From an uncultured Collinsella sp. (GTDB lineage Bacteria > Actinomycetota > Coriobacteriia > Coriobacteriales > Coriobacteriaceae), in contig URGG01000054.1 in NCBI GenBank assembly GCA_900547345.1, forward strand, positions 1 through 12,885: a stretch of DNA of 12,885 nt, read 5' to 3'. This document shows positions 1 to 7,086 of the stretch, piece after piece. Every line of letters starts with the position of its first letter. The stretch's first letter is position 1. The notes under the pieces are model-generated. The model saw nothing but the letters and a program-made list of their open reading frames with translations. It did not search any database and had not been told where the DNA came from. The position numbers were made by a program, and so were the translations under genes.

Positions 1-176
1 ATTCCATCAAGGGAATCTGCCAGAACTTCGACCTCAACGTGCTCGGCGCCTCGTCGGCGGCACTGACCGAGGCGCTGCGCGGCGCCGATGCCGTTGACGG
101 CGCTCGCGAGGGAATGCATGCGTTGCAGCAGCAATATGCGGCAACGATGTCGGCCCTGCGCGAGGCGGCCGAATAA
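1..176 (+). CDS. 3' end of an unidentified gene (partial)
   Basis: Only the last 57 codons are present, read in the frame starting at base 3 and ending with TAA at 174-176. The peptide begins SIKGICQNFDLNVLGAS and ends in an Ala/Gln/Glu-rich helix (ALQQQYAATMSALREAAE). The start of the gene lies outside the window. The pattern of a short buried strand (LNVLGAS) followed by a long C-terminal helix would fit the tail of a flavodoxin-fold NAD(P)H-dependent reductase, but this is a weak guess and no catalytic motif is visible. Codon use matches the neighbouring genes. It converges on the minus-strand hydrolase gene, and the two share the hairpin just downstream. Confidence 0.6.
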   Translation, partial: SIKGICQNFDLNVLGASSAALTEALRGADAVDGAREGMHALQQQYAATMSALREAAE

Positions 177-217
177 GAGCTTGCGGGCCTTGGGCTGTGT
201 GCCGGCCACATATAGGT

Positions 218-262
218 AAAAGGGCTCCCCGTCGGACCATGCGGCCGGCGGGGAGCCCTTTT
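218..262. terminator. Bidirectional rho-independent terminator
   Basis: A perfect 14-bp stem (AAAAGGGCTCCCCG at 218-231 with CGGGGAGCCCTTTT at 249-262) encloses a 17-nt loop. The A-run on one side and T-run on the other make it usable from both directions. It lies between the plus-strand partial gene ending at 176 and the minus-strand operon ending at 282. Confidence 0.92.
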
Positions 263-281
263 ATGTTGTGCCGTCCGTGAA

Positions 282-1091
282 CTAGCGAGCCTGCTTAACC
301 TTTGCCGCTGCCTCGACAAACGACTTCCACAGGTTAAAGTCGGTCTCGAGCGTCTTCCACGTGTACTCAGGGTGCCATTGCACGCCTAGACAGAATGGCT
401 GCCCTTCGACTTCGATGCACTCAGGAACGCCGTCGGTTGCCTTGGCGACCAAGCGCGTGCTTTTACCCAGACGGTCGACGCAGCAGTGATGTGCCGAGTT
501 GGTCTGGATCAGCCTGTGCCCGCCAACCGCGCGTTCGAGCAGCGAGCCCGGCACGACCTCGACGGGGTGCACGGGATCGTTGAGCACGTGGGTATGGCGC
601 CACTGCGTGCGGCCCTCGCGCGCACCCAGGCTCGGCACGTCCATGCACAGGGTGCCGCCGGTGGCGACATTGAGCAGCTGAGTGCCTCGGCAGGTGGTAA
701 AGAGCGGCTTCTTGGCGCGAAGCACCTCGTTAACCAGCTTAAACTCAAAACGGTCGCGAATCTCGCAGCACAGCGTGGGGTCGTAAGGACGCTCGTCGCC
801 CCAGCGTTTGGGGTTGACGTCCGGGCCGCCGGGAATAGCGATACCGTCAGCGATTTCCACGTAATGACGGATAACATCGACGTCTTCGGTAATAGACATC
901 TGCAGCGGCAAGCCACCGGCGGCAAGGATGGCGTCGACAAAGACGCTGGCGATCTCCTCGTTGGGGGAGAGCATCTCGGTTAAAAACGGCTCTGCCTCTT
1001 CCCAGCGCGGCGCGACGAGGATGAGTGGGCGGTCGGCGGGGGCGACGTCGACGTGCGGAGTGTATGACGATGAAGTGTGAGTTCCGATCAT
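282..1091 (-). CDS. Class-I glutamine-amidotransferase-like hydrolase, gamma-glutamyl-GABA hydrolase (peptidase C26) family
   Basis: 269 aa, the usual length for PuuD/C26 hydrolases, which cleave gamma-glutamyl amide bonds with a Cys-His-Glu triad in the cytoplasm. Visible landmarks: the oxyanion-strand motif GIAIPGGPDVNP (83-94), the nucleophile elbow TCRGTQLLN with Cys134, the NSAHH segment (198-202), and QWHPE with His240 and Glu242. Where many relatives have HHQ after the NSxHH stretch, this protein has HHCC. It is the last gene of the amino-acid importer block, 51 bp after the ATPase gene with no terminator between them, so co-transcription is likely. The ATG at 1091 has only a weak upstream purine stretch (GAAAG), suggesting low translation. 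The exact substrate cannot be read from sequence; gamma-glutamyl-GABA, gamma-glutamyl peptides or another gamma-glutamyl amide are possible. Confidence 0.88.
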   Translation of the reverse strand: MIGTHTSSSYTPHVDVAPADRPLILVAPRWEEAEPFLTEMLSPNEEIASVFVDAILAAGGLPLQMSITEDVDVIRHYVEIADGIAIPGGPDVNPKRWGDERPYDPTLCCEIRDRFEFKLVNEVLRAKKPLFTTCRGTQLLNVATGGTLCMDVPSLGAREGRTQWRHTHVLNDPVHPVEVVPGSLLERAVGGHRLIQTNSAHHCCVDRLGKSTRLVAKATDGVPECIEVEGQPFCLGVQWHPEYTWKTLETDFNLWKSFVEAAAKVKQAR

Positions 1092-1142
1092 AGGTGTAAC
1101 TTTCGAGTTTGGATGGGCATGGCTGGCGGGTGGGCGGTCTGG

Positions 1143-1907
1143 TTAGTGGCCCTTGATGGAGTTGAGGAAGTCCTGGGCGCGCTTGGTCTGGGGGTGGTCG
1201 AAGAACTCGTCGGGCGTGCCGGTTTCCACGATCTGGCCGTCGGCCATAAAGACGACGCGGTCGGCCACACGGCGGGCAAAGTTCATCTCGTGCGTGATGA
1301 CGATCATCGTCATGCCCTGCTGCGCCAAGCGCACCATGACCTCGAGCACCTCGTTGATCATCTCGGGATCAAGGGCGCTCGTGGGCTCGTCAAAAAGCAT
1401 GGCCTTGGGCTGCATGGCAAGCGAGCGGGCGATGGCTACGCGCTGTTGCTGGCCGCCCGAGAGCTGTGCGGGCACCTTATCGGCCTGCTCGGCCACACCC
1501 ACGCGGCCCCGCAGGTCCATGGCGCGCTCGCGGGCCTCGTCTTTGGAGACACCCAGCACATCGACCGGTCCCAGCATGACGTTCTGCAGCACCGTCATAT
1601 GTGCAAACAGGTTGAACTGTTGGAACACCATGCCCAGTTCGGCGCGCATGCGGGCAAGGTCCTTGCCTTCTTGCGGCAGGGGCTCGCCTTCGATGAGGAT
1701 CTCGCCCGAGTCGATGGTTTCCAGGCGGTTGATGGTGCGGCACATGGTCGACTTGCCCGAGCCCGAGGGGCCAATTACAACGACGACCTCGCCGCGGTCG
1801 ACCGAGAGATTGATGTCGTTGAGGACGTGCAGGTCGCCATAGTGCTTATCGACGTGTTTGAGCTCGATCAGCGGCTGATTGCCGGTGGAAGAGGTGCTCT
1901 GTGCCAT
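1143..1907 (-). CDS. gluA: Polar amino-acid ABC transporter ATPase (GluA/GlnQ type)
   Basis: 254 aa, full length for the PAAT-family ATPase that drives glutamate/glutamine uptake from the cytoplasmic face. Motifs in order: Walker A GPSGSGKST (46-54), Q-loop in GMVFQQFNLF (Gln96), signature LSGGQQQR (149-156), Walker B MLFDEPTSALDPE (170-182) and switch His206. The stretches CRTINRLETI and PQEGKDLARMRAELGMVF closely resemble, from memory, Corynebacterium GluA. A clear AAGGAG ribosome site (1917-1922) supports the ATG at 1907. The gene follows the second permease by 36 bp in the same operon. Substrate is inferred from family and context; glutamate, glutamine, aspartate or a related amino acid are all possible. 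Confidence 0.95.
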   Translation of the reverse strand: MAQSTSSTGNQPLIELKHVDKHYGDLHVLNDINLSVDRGEVVVVIGPSGSGKSTMCRTINRLETIDSGEILIEGEPLPQEGKDLARMRAELGMVFQQFNLFAHMTVLQNVMLGPVDVLGVSKDEARERAMDLRGRVGVAEQADKVPAQLSGGQQQRVAIARSLAMQPKAMLFDEPTSALDPEMINEVLEVMVRLAQQGMTMIVITHEMNFARRVADRVVFMADGQIVETGTPDEFFDHPQTKRAQDFLNSIKGH

Positions 1908-1943
1908 GGTGCTCGGCTCCTTATGACTCGAAATGGTAAAGCG

Positions 1944-2777
1944 TTAGCGGATGATGGTCGCGCCGGTCTTGTGCGAAACGTAGACGGCGGCCTTGTTAAT
2001 CGCGACGTTGATGAGGATATAGATGACCGCGATTACCAGGTAGACCGACACGAGGGCGTCGTAGTTGGTAATGAGCACGCGGGCATTTTGCATGAGGTCG
2101 GGGTAGCTCACCACATAGGCGACGGTGGTGTCCTTGACCACGACTACAAGTTGTGAGATTAACGACGGAATAATAAACCGAATAGCCTGAGGCAACACGA
2201 TTTTAAAGGTGATTTTAGCCTTGGAGAGACCGAGCGCCTGGGCGGCTTCGACCTGGCCGCGCGGCACGGCGTTGACGCCGGCACGGAAGATCTCGGCAAG
2301 TACGCCGGCTGCAGCGAGCGCGACAGGAAGCGTGAGCATCCAAAACGACGGCAGCGCGATCTTGTACTGGGGCAGCACCAAAAAGAAGAAGTAGATGAAC
2401 AGCAGACTCGGCACGCCGCGGAAGAAATCGGTGAGCACGCGGCAGACCAGCTGCAGCGGCTTAATGTCGCTGGTGCGGCCGAGCATAAGGCCTAGGCCCA
2501 GCACCAGTGCGATGGCGCCAGCGGTGAGTGCGACTTTAACGGTGCCCTCAAAGCCGGCAAGCAAGAACTTCCAGGTGGTGAGGTGCGTAAAGAAATACCA
2601 ATAGTGGACCGAAAGCTGGCCGGTCACATAAAAGCGCTGCAACACGAGGACGATGAGCGCGGCGACGGCAATAAGCGAGATGGCGGTGCCGATGCGAATC
2701 TTGGCGAGCATCTTGGGGCCGGGAGCCTCGTAGAGCGCATCGCGCATGGTAAGTGCAGGGGAGGAATGCTTGTTCAT
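1944..2777 (-). CDS. gluD: Polar amino-acid ABC transporter permease (GluD-like)
   Basis: 277 aa integral membrane subunit of the HisMQ/PAAT type. A cytoplasmic N-terminus carrying LYEAPGPK (15-22), very like LYDAPGPK in Corynebacterium GluD as I recall it, precedes a first membrane helix at about 30-47. Further hydrophobic segments lie at about 84-100, 118-136, 146-165, 203-220 and 243-262. The EAA loop that docks the ATPase is at 178-200 (EAAQALGLSKAKITFKIVLP). Its start codon overlaps the stop of the upstream permease in an ATGA (2774-2777), the classic arrangement for translational coupling and equal subunit stoichiometry. It probably forms a heterodimer with that permease. Confidence 0.93.
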   Translation of the reverse strand: MNKHSSPALTMRDALYEAPGPKMLAKIRIGTAISLIAVAALIVLVLQRFYVTGQLSVHYWYFFTHLTTWKFLLAGFEGTVKVALTAGAIALVLGLGLMLGRTSDIKPLQLVCRVLTDFFRGVPSLLFIYFFFLVLPQYKIALPSFWMLTLPVALAAAGVLAEIFRAGVNAVPRGQVEAAQALGLSKAKITFKIVLPQAIRFIIPSLISQLVVVVKDTTVAYVVSYPDLMQNARVLITNYDALVSVYLVIAVIYILINVAINKAAVYVSHKTGATIIR

Positions 2778-3433
2778 CGGAGGATCCTCACCTTCTTATC
2801 GATATAGTTGCCAATGTGGCTCACCACAAAGGCCGTGCCCAGGTAGCCGAGCGCCGAGATAAAGAACGCGGCGACGCCACCGAGCGAGCGCGTGTTGATG
2901 TAGCTCACCACGCCGGTGAGCTCCTGCGGTTTAAGCGGCACCTGACTGCCCAAGGCGGTGGTGAGCATGACGGCGATAAAGAGGTTCGTCATAGGCAGCA
3001 CGCTCGAACGCAGCGCCTGCGGAATCACGATTTTGGCGAGGATACGGTTAAAGCTCATGCCCAGCGAGCGGGCGGCTTCCACCTGGCCGACGCCTACGGT
3101 GTTGATGCCGCTCATAAAGTTCTCGGAGCCAAAGGCCGAGCCCAAGAGGACCGTGGCGACGATAACGCAGGTGCGGTAGGGCAGGACGACCTTGAGCGGC
3201 GGCAGTGCGTAGACGACGATGATAAGCAGCGCGATGCCGGGGATGTTACGGAAGACCTGGACATACAGGTCGCCAAAGACGCGCAGCGGCTTGAGCGGCG
3301 ACACGCGCATCACGGTGACGGCGACGGCGAGCACCATGGCGATGGCAAACGACTCAAGCGTCATGCCCCAGGTTGCGAGCAGCGCGTCGATATAGTTCTG
3401 GCCATAGAGCGACCAGAGTTCGGAGAGACTCAT
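2774..3433 (-). CDS. gluC: Polar amino-acid ABC transporter permease (GluC-like)
   Basis: 219 aa permease, the shorter partner of the heterodimer, close in length to Corynebacterium GluC. Hydrophobic segments lie at about 26-42, 59-77, 88-104, 143-162 and 185-206. The TVMRVSPLKPLR stretch and the EAA loop (EAARSLGMSFNRILAKIVIP, 119-138) are both GluC-like in my reading. A strong GGGAGGT ribosome site (plus-strand acctccc, 3438-3444) sits just before the ATG at 3433. The gene begins downstream of an intercistronic hairpin that separates it from the binding-protein gene, and its stop overlaps the next permease start by 4 nt. Confidence 0.93.
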   Translation of the reverse strand: MSLSELWSLYGQNYIDALLATWGMTLESFAIAMVLAVAVTVMRVSPLKPLRVFGDLYVQVFRNIPGIALLIIVVYALPPLKVVLPYRTCVIVATVLLGSAFGSENFMSGINTVGVGQVEAARSLGMSFNRILAKIVIPQALRSSVLPMTNLFIAVMLTTALGSQVPLKPQELTGVVSYINTRSLGGVAAFFISALGYLGTAFVVSHIGNYIDKKVRILR

Positions 3434-3457
3434 GCGGACCTCCCGCCGATAAGGAAA

Positions 3458-3483
3458 GGGGCTCCCGTGTGTACGGAAGCCCC
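3458..3483 (-). promoter_or_regulatory. Intercistronic stem-loop between binding-protein and permease genes
   Basis: GGGGCT (3458-3463) pairs with AGCCCC (3478-3483). After a single C/A mismatch, CCGT (3465-3468) pairs with ACGG (3473-3476) around a 4-nt loop. In the transcribed (minus) direction it is followed by a weak pyrimidine run, so it is better read as a partial terminator or an RNA-stabilising 3' end than as a full stop. Such hairpins commonly let the binding protein be made in excess of the membrane subunits. Confidence 0.6.
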
Positions 3484-3571
3484 GACAACTCAGTGAGGAA
3501 ACAGTTTACCGCAATAAAGCGCATCATGCGTTTCCGTATGGTTTCGTTGCGGCCGTTACCAGGCTCGCTGC

Positions 3572-4567
3572 CTAGGCGCCGATCTCGGGCAGCTCGGGAA
3601 CATTGGTGTCGCCCGTACGGTCGCCGATGCAGATCTGCCACAGCTCGGTCCAGGTGCCATCGTCCTCAATCTTCTTAAGGAAGTCGTTGACAAAGGCGAC
3701 ACCGTCGGATTCGAGCGGCAGGCCAATGCCATAGGGCTCCTTGCTGCCGAAGGGCTTGCCGGCGATCTTGTACTTGCCGGGCTCGCGGACCAGGGCGCTC
3801 TGCTGCATGTTGTTATCGATGACGTAGGCGTCAACGCGGCCCTGCTGGAGTGCCTGACGGGCCTCCTCGTCGGTCTTGAACTCCTGCTGGCTGGCCTTGG
3901 GGGCGAACTCCTCCAGGATGGCGGGGCCGTTGGAGCCGGACTGGACGGCGACGTTCTTGTCGGCCAGGTCGTCGACGCTCTTAATGTCGTCGTTATCGGC
4001 GAGCACCAGGATGGCCTGCTGGGTGTAGTAGTAGGGACCGGCAAAGGATACGAGCTTCTTGCGCTCGTCAGTGATGGTGTAGGTGGCAAAGACAGCGTCG
4101 ACCTGGCCGTTCTGCAGGACGGACTCGCGCGTGTCCGAGGTCACCTGGGTGATCTCGACCTTGTTCTCGCCCAGGATGTAGTTGGACAGGAGCTGTGCGA
4201 TACCGGCGTCGAAGCCGCGGGTCTGACCGTCTTTCTCGTTGAGGAGGGAGAAGAGCGTAGAGGTCTGAACGCCACCGATCTTAAAGACGCCGGCGTCCTT
4301 GACGGCCGTGGCCCAGGTGCTGGCGGCGATGGCGTCGTCATCGGCCTTGGGGCCGTTGTCGACGAGCTTGTCGAATGCCTTAGCGTCGAGCGTGGTGGAA
4401 GTCTCGGTATCCTCGGAGCCCTTGGAGGAGCCGGCGGCGGAACCCTTGTCGGCCTCGGCGCTGGTGTCGGAGCAGCCGGCAAGACCAAGGCCGGCGACGG
4501 TTGCGAAGGTGGCGGCGACAAAGCCGCGGCGGTCGAGAACGACCTGCTGGGAGAGGTTCTTGCTCAT
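3572..4567 (-). CDS. gluB: Amino-acid ABC transporter substrate-binding lipoprotein (GluB-like)
   Basis: 331 aa, periplasmic-binding-protein fold type II, anchored outside the membrane. The N-terminus has a twin-arginine-like stretch (DRRGFVAA, Arg13-Arg14), a hydrophobic core and the lipobox LAGC with Cys32 as the lipidated residue. A Ser/Glu/Asp-rich linker of about 60 residues follows. The binding domain includes TRGFDAGIAQLL, SVLQNGQVDAVFATYTIT and FAGPYYYTQQAILV, the last two typical of glutamate/glutamine binders. ATG at 4567 follows GAGAAAGGTG (plus-strand 4575-4584). It is the first gene of the importer operon, and the hairpin after it would favour high expression. Whether export is by Tat or Sec is open; the motif is imperfect. 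Confidence 0.93.
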   Translation of the reverse strand: MSKNLSQQVVLDRRGFVAATFATVAGLGLAGCSDTSAEADKGSAAGSSKGSEDTETSTTLDAKAFDKLVDNGPKADDDAIAASTWATAVKDAGVFKIGGVQTSTLFSLLNEKDGQTRGFDAGIAQLLSNYILGENKVEITQVTSDTRESVLQNGQVDAVFATYTITDERKKLVSFAGPYYYTQQAILVLADNDDIKSVDDLADKNVAVQSGSNGPAILEEFAPKASQQEFKTDEEARQALQQGRVDAYVIDNNMQQSALVREPGKYKIAGKPFGSKEPYGIGLPLESDGVAFVNDFLKKIEDDGTWTELWQICIGDRTGDTNVPELPEIGA

Positions 4568-4610
4568 GGTAGAACACCTTTCTCAATAAAATCCCTAGCG
4601 GTTGAGTAGA

Positions 4611-4640
4611 GTTATACCCCATCGCGCTCAAATGGGTCAA
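4611..4640 (-). promoter_or_regulatory. Sigma-70-type promoter of the importer operon
   Basis: Read on the minus strand: TTGACC (4635-4640), an 18-bp spacer, then TATAAC (4611-4616). Each hexamer differs from consensus by one base. It lies 44 bp upstream of the binding-protein ATG, and no competing promoter is obvious nearby. Confidence 0.78.
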
Positions 4641-4801
4641 CACGAAATAACTCAGAAACATACTTGCCTTATGGGTTATTGTACCTACTAAAAAGGGACA
4701 GGTTTATTTTGGCAGGTTTTATCTGGGGAAACGTCGCTTATTGCAGCTGAGATAGCGCTTTGCAGACGGCATGGTCGGCGCGGCGGCATGCCTTGCTGCT
4801 T
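4641..4801. other. Intergenic stretch without a recognisable gene
   Basis: Between the importer promoter and the palindromic repeats. The first half is AT-rich (4641-4730), including AAAAGGGACAGG at 4691-4702, which resembles half of the GACAAAGGGAC palindromes at 11621 and 12054. The second half is GC-rich and non-coding by eye. It may be a decayed repeat or gene remnant; nothing more can be supported. Confidence 0.4.
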
Positions 4802-4803
4802 TG

Positions 4804-4858
4804 TCTCAATCTGTAACAGTTAGACGAGGAAATGGGTTCTACCTGTTACAGATCGAGA
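4804..4858. repeat. Palindromic intergenic repeat, copy 1
   Basis: Arms TCTCAATCTGTAACA (4804-4818) and TGTTACAGATCGAGA (4844-4858), complementary with one mismatch, around a 25-nt centre that contains TTAGACG. First of three units of the same design. Confidence 0.85.
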
Positions 4859-4881
4859 TTTTCTCTTCAGGGGAATTCGAA

Positions 4882-4940
4882 TGTCTCAATCTGTAACATC
4901 TGGACGGTCAAAAGGTCCCTATCTGTTACAGATTGAGACA
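4882..4940. repeat. Palindromic intergenic repeat, copy 2
   Basis: Perfect 17-bp arms TGTCTCAATCTGTAACA (4882-4898) and TGTTACAGATTGAGACA (4924-4940) around a 25-nt centre containing CTGGACGG. The left-arm core ATCTGTAACA starts exactly 80 bp after that of copy 1. Confidence 0.88.
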
Positions 4941-4961
4941 AAGGTCTGGGACTACGACGTC

Positions 4962-5022
4962 TTATCTAGATCTGTAACAGTTAGACGGAAATTCGGGCCC
5001 TAGATGTTACAGATTGAGATAA
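4962..5022. repeat. Palindromic intergenic repeat, copy 3
   Basis: 18-bp arms 4962-4979 and 5005-5022, complementary with two mismatches (TCTAGATCTGTAACA on the left, TGTTACAGATTGAGATAA on the right). The centre again carries TTAGACGG. The core starts 81 bp after that of copy 2. Confidence 0.85.
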
Positions 5023-5038
5023 TCGCGTCGCGAAAATA

Positions 5039-5075
5039 AAAACCTCCGCAGGGGTGCTTTTCTTGCGGAGGTTTT
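5039..5075 (-). terminator. Rho-independent terminator of the DXS-like gene
   Basis: A perfect 12-bp stem (AAAACCTCCGCA at 5039-5050 with TGCGGAGGTTTT at 5064-5075) has a 13-nt loop. In the minus direction it is followed by TTTTTATTTT. It begins 1 nt after the stop codon of the DXS-like gene. Confidence 0.92.
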
Positions 5076-5076
5076 C

Positions 5077-6858
5077 TTACTCGTTGAGTAGTCTCGCGGC
5101 TTCGGCGGCCATGTTCTCGACCGTCATGCCGTTCTGCGCGAGCAGTTCGTTGGGGTCGTAGCGGTCGGGGAAGCCCTTGGCGATGCCGAAGGTGCGCGTG
5201 CGCAACGGCGTGCATGCCAGGTAACAGGCTACGCGCTCGCCCCAGCCGCCGTCCAAGATGCCGTCCTCGAGGGTGACGACAACGCGATGCTCGGCGGCAA
5301 GACTGTCGAGGAACTCGCGGTCGAGCTCGGTTGCAAAGCGCGGGTTGACGAGCGTGGCCTCGATGCCGTACTCGGCAGTCAGACGGTTTGCCACGCGCTC
5401 ACCCAGCTCAAAGAAATCGCCAAGCGCGAGCACGGCAACGTCGCGGCCCTGACGCACCACGTTGTAGCGAACGGCGCTGTAGTCGGTGTCTTCGGCGGGC
5501 GCAAGGTCGGGGCGGCTTACCAGGCCGATGCCCGGTACGCGGATTGCCACGGGATGCTCGCGGTGGTCGAGCGACCAGCTCAGCATGGACAGATATTCCT
5601 CCATGCAGGCAGGCGCCAAGTAGTGCATGTTGGGAAGACCGCCCAGCATGGAAATATCAAAGAACGAGAGGTGTGTCTCGGACGTGGTGCCAAAGATTGA
5701 CGCACCAAACACCAAAATGGTTGCCGGGGCGTCGTTGAGGCACAGGTCGTGCCACAGCTCGTCGTAGGCGCGCTGCAAAAACGTGCCGTACACACCAAAG
5801 ACTGGCTTGGCGCCCGAGCGCGCAAGCGCGGTGGCAAAAGTTACGGCGTGCTCCTCGGCAATGCCCACATCGACGAACTGTTTGCCGGCGGCAGCGCGAA
5901 GCTCGGGTGTAAAGCCCATGATGTAGGGTGTGGCGGCCGTGATGCCAACGACCTGTGGATCGCGTTCAATGGCGGCGCTGAGCGCCTCGCCCGTAATGTC
6001 GGCATAGGTGCGCGGCGCAGGCTCGCTCGGATGGCCCGGGCAGAGCTTGCGCCCAGTTGCCATGTCAAACGGACCCACGTGATGCCAGCGTTCGGGGTCG
6101 CTCTGGGCTGGCTCAAAGCCCTTACCCTTGGCGGTGGAGACGTGCAGCACGATGGGATGATCGATATTGCGCAGTTCCTGCAACGCGTCGACGAGGGCCA
6201 ACACATCGTTACCGGCGTCCAGATAGCGGTAGTCGAGCCCCATCGCGCGGAAAACGTTGCGCTCACAGGTACCGTTGCTGGCGCGCAGCTCGGCCAGATT
6301 GCGATACAGGCCGCCATGGTTCTCGGCAATGGACTGGTCGTTATCGTTGACGATGATGATCAGGTTGCTATCGAGCTCGGCGGCATTGTTGAAGCCCTCA
6401 AACGCCAGACCGCCCGAAAGCGAGCCGTCGCCAATGATGGTGATGACGTTGTACGCATCGCCCGCCAGGTCACGAGCGTGCGCCAGGCCGCAGCCCAGGC
6501 TCACCGACGTGGAGGTGTGGCCCATGGCGAACAGGTCGTGCTCGGACTCGTCGGGATTGGCAAAGCCAGAAGCCTCACCATAACGCTCCGGATCGATATA
6601 AGTGTACGCGCGCCCCGTCAGCGCCTTGTGGGCGTAGGTTTGGTGCGAAACGTCAAAGACAATCTTGTCGATGGGGGAGTTAAACACGCGATGAAGTGCA
6701 ACCGTAAGCTCAACGACGCCCAGGTTGGGGGCAACGTGCCCGCCGACAGCGGCGGAGCTTTCGAGGATTGCCTGGCGGATCTCGCCGCAGAGCTGCGGGA
6801 GCTCGGCGCGATTAAGAGCCTTGACGTCCTCGGGCGTTGTCGTTTGCGTAAGCAGCAT
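5077..6858 (-). CDS. DXS-like thiamine-diphosphate enzyme, divergent short clade
   Basis: 593 aa, against about 620 for E. coli 1-deoxy-D-xylulose-5-phosphate synthase, which condenses pyruvate and glyceraldehyde-3-phosphate to start isoprenoid, thiamine and pyridoxal synthesis. Landmarks: His41 in GGHVAPNLGVVELTVALH, SHQTYAHKALTGR (71-83), GHTSTSVS (113-120), the ThDP/Mg site GDGSLSGG (143-150) with N171/N173, and catalytic Glu335 in VGIAEEHAVTF, followed by YGTFLQRAYDELWHD. By gapless hand alignment to E. coli DXS, Tyr392, Arg398 and His431 are kept (Tyr357, Arg363, His396), but Arg420, Asp427 and Arg478 become Gly385, Thr392 and Gly443. About 30 residues after the SIAENHGGL segment are also missing, and GPVDGHD is replaced by YLDAGND. 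It resembles the short DXS-like group found in Lactobacillales as I recall it. A DXS label is conventional; the real acceptor substrate may differ. It is monocistronic; GGAG lies 11 nt before the ATG. Confidence 0.85.
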   Translation of the reverse strand: MLLTQTTTPEDVKALNRAELPQLCGEIRQAILESSAAVGGHVAPNLGVVELTVALHRVFNSPIDKIVFDVSHQTYAHKALTGRAYTYIDPERYGEASGFANPDESEHDLFAMGHTSTSVSLGCGLAHARDLAGDAYNVITIIGDGSLSGGLAFEGFNNAAELDSNLIIIVNDNDQSIAENHGGLYRNLAELRASNGTCERNVFRAMGLDYRYLDAGNDVLALVDALQELRNIDHPIVLHVSTAKGKGFEPAQSDPERWHHVGPFDMATGRKLCPGHPSEPAPRTYADITGEALSAAIERDPQVVGITAATPYIMGFTPELRAAAGKQFVDVGIAEEHAVTFATALARSGAKPVFGVYGTFLQRAYDELWHDLCLNDAPATILVFGASIFGTTSETHLSFFDISMLGGLPNMHYLAPACMEEYLSMLSWSLDHREHPVAIRVPGIGLVSRPDLAPAEDTDYSAVRYNVVRQGRDVAVLALGDFFELGERVANRLTAEYGIEATLVNPRFATELDREFLDSLAAEHRVVVTLEDGILDGGWGERVACYLACTPLRTRTFGIAKGFPDRYDPNELLAQNGMTVENMAAEAARLLNE

Positions 6859-6985
6859 CGTTGTGGGTTACTCCATGCGAATCGAGCGCCGGCGCTCCCT
6901 CGGCCGGCACAATTGCACAAGACAGTCTCGCACATTTTGGCGTTTGATATGTGACGGCGGCGCGGTAATTCGCCAACTGGTGGGG

Positions 6986-6997
6986 CAAAACGTTTTG
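6986..6997. promoter_or_regulatory. Perfect 12-bp palindrome in a divergent intergenic region
   Basis: CAAAACGTTTTG between the divergently transcribed DXS-like gene (start 6858) and HD-domain gene (start 7087). Its size and position suit an operator for either gene, but no partner regulator is identified. A second palindrome, GAGCGCCGGCGCTC (6884-6897), lies in the leader of the DXS-like gene. I could not assign convincing promoters to either gene in this 228-bp gap. Confidence 0.35.
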
Positions 6998-7086
6998 TCC
7001 GATGCCATACTGATGTGTTCCATGATGTTTTTATCGATTGTGCACAGGCCGTGGCTTGCCGCCGTGAGCCGCTGGAAGGAGGCAGC

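Noticed and set aside
1077..2156. Long plus-strand open frame of 359 codons opposite the ATPase and permease genes
   Set aside because: It is the complement of clear ABC transporter genes; composition is His/Gly/Asp-rich as expected for antisense frames in GC-rich DNA, and it has no domain.
2753..3496. Plus-strand open frame of 247 codons opposite the GluC-like permease
   Set aside because: Asp/His-rich antisense frame over a permease with a clear EAA loop and ribosome site.
4804..5022. CRISPR-like array from the regular repeat spacing
   Set aside because: Only three units, each a 55-61-bp palindrome with a variable centre and 21-22-bp gaps; no short exact repeat with unique spacers, no cas genes.
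5749..6954. Plus-strand open frame of 401 codons opposite the DXS-like gene
   Set aside because: Antisense shadow of a gene with full catalytic motifs; no ribosome site or recognisable domain.
7015..7086. Upstream ATG of the HD gene adding 24 residues
   Set aside because: AAGGAGG at 7076-7082 lies within this extension and points to the ATG at 7087.
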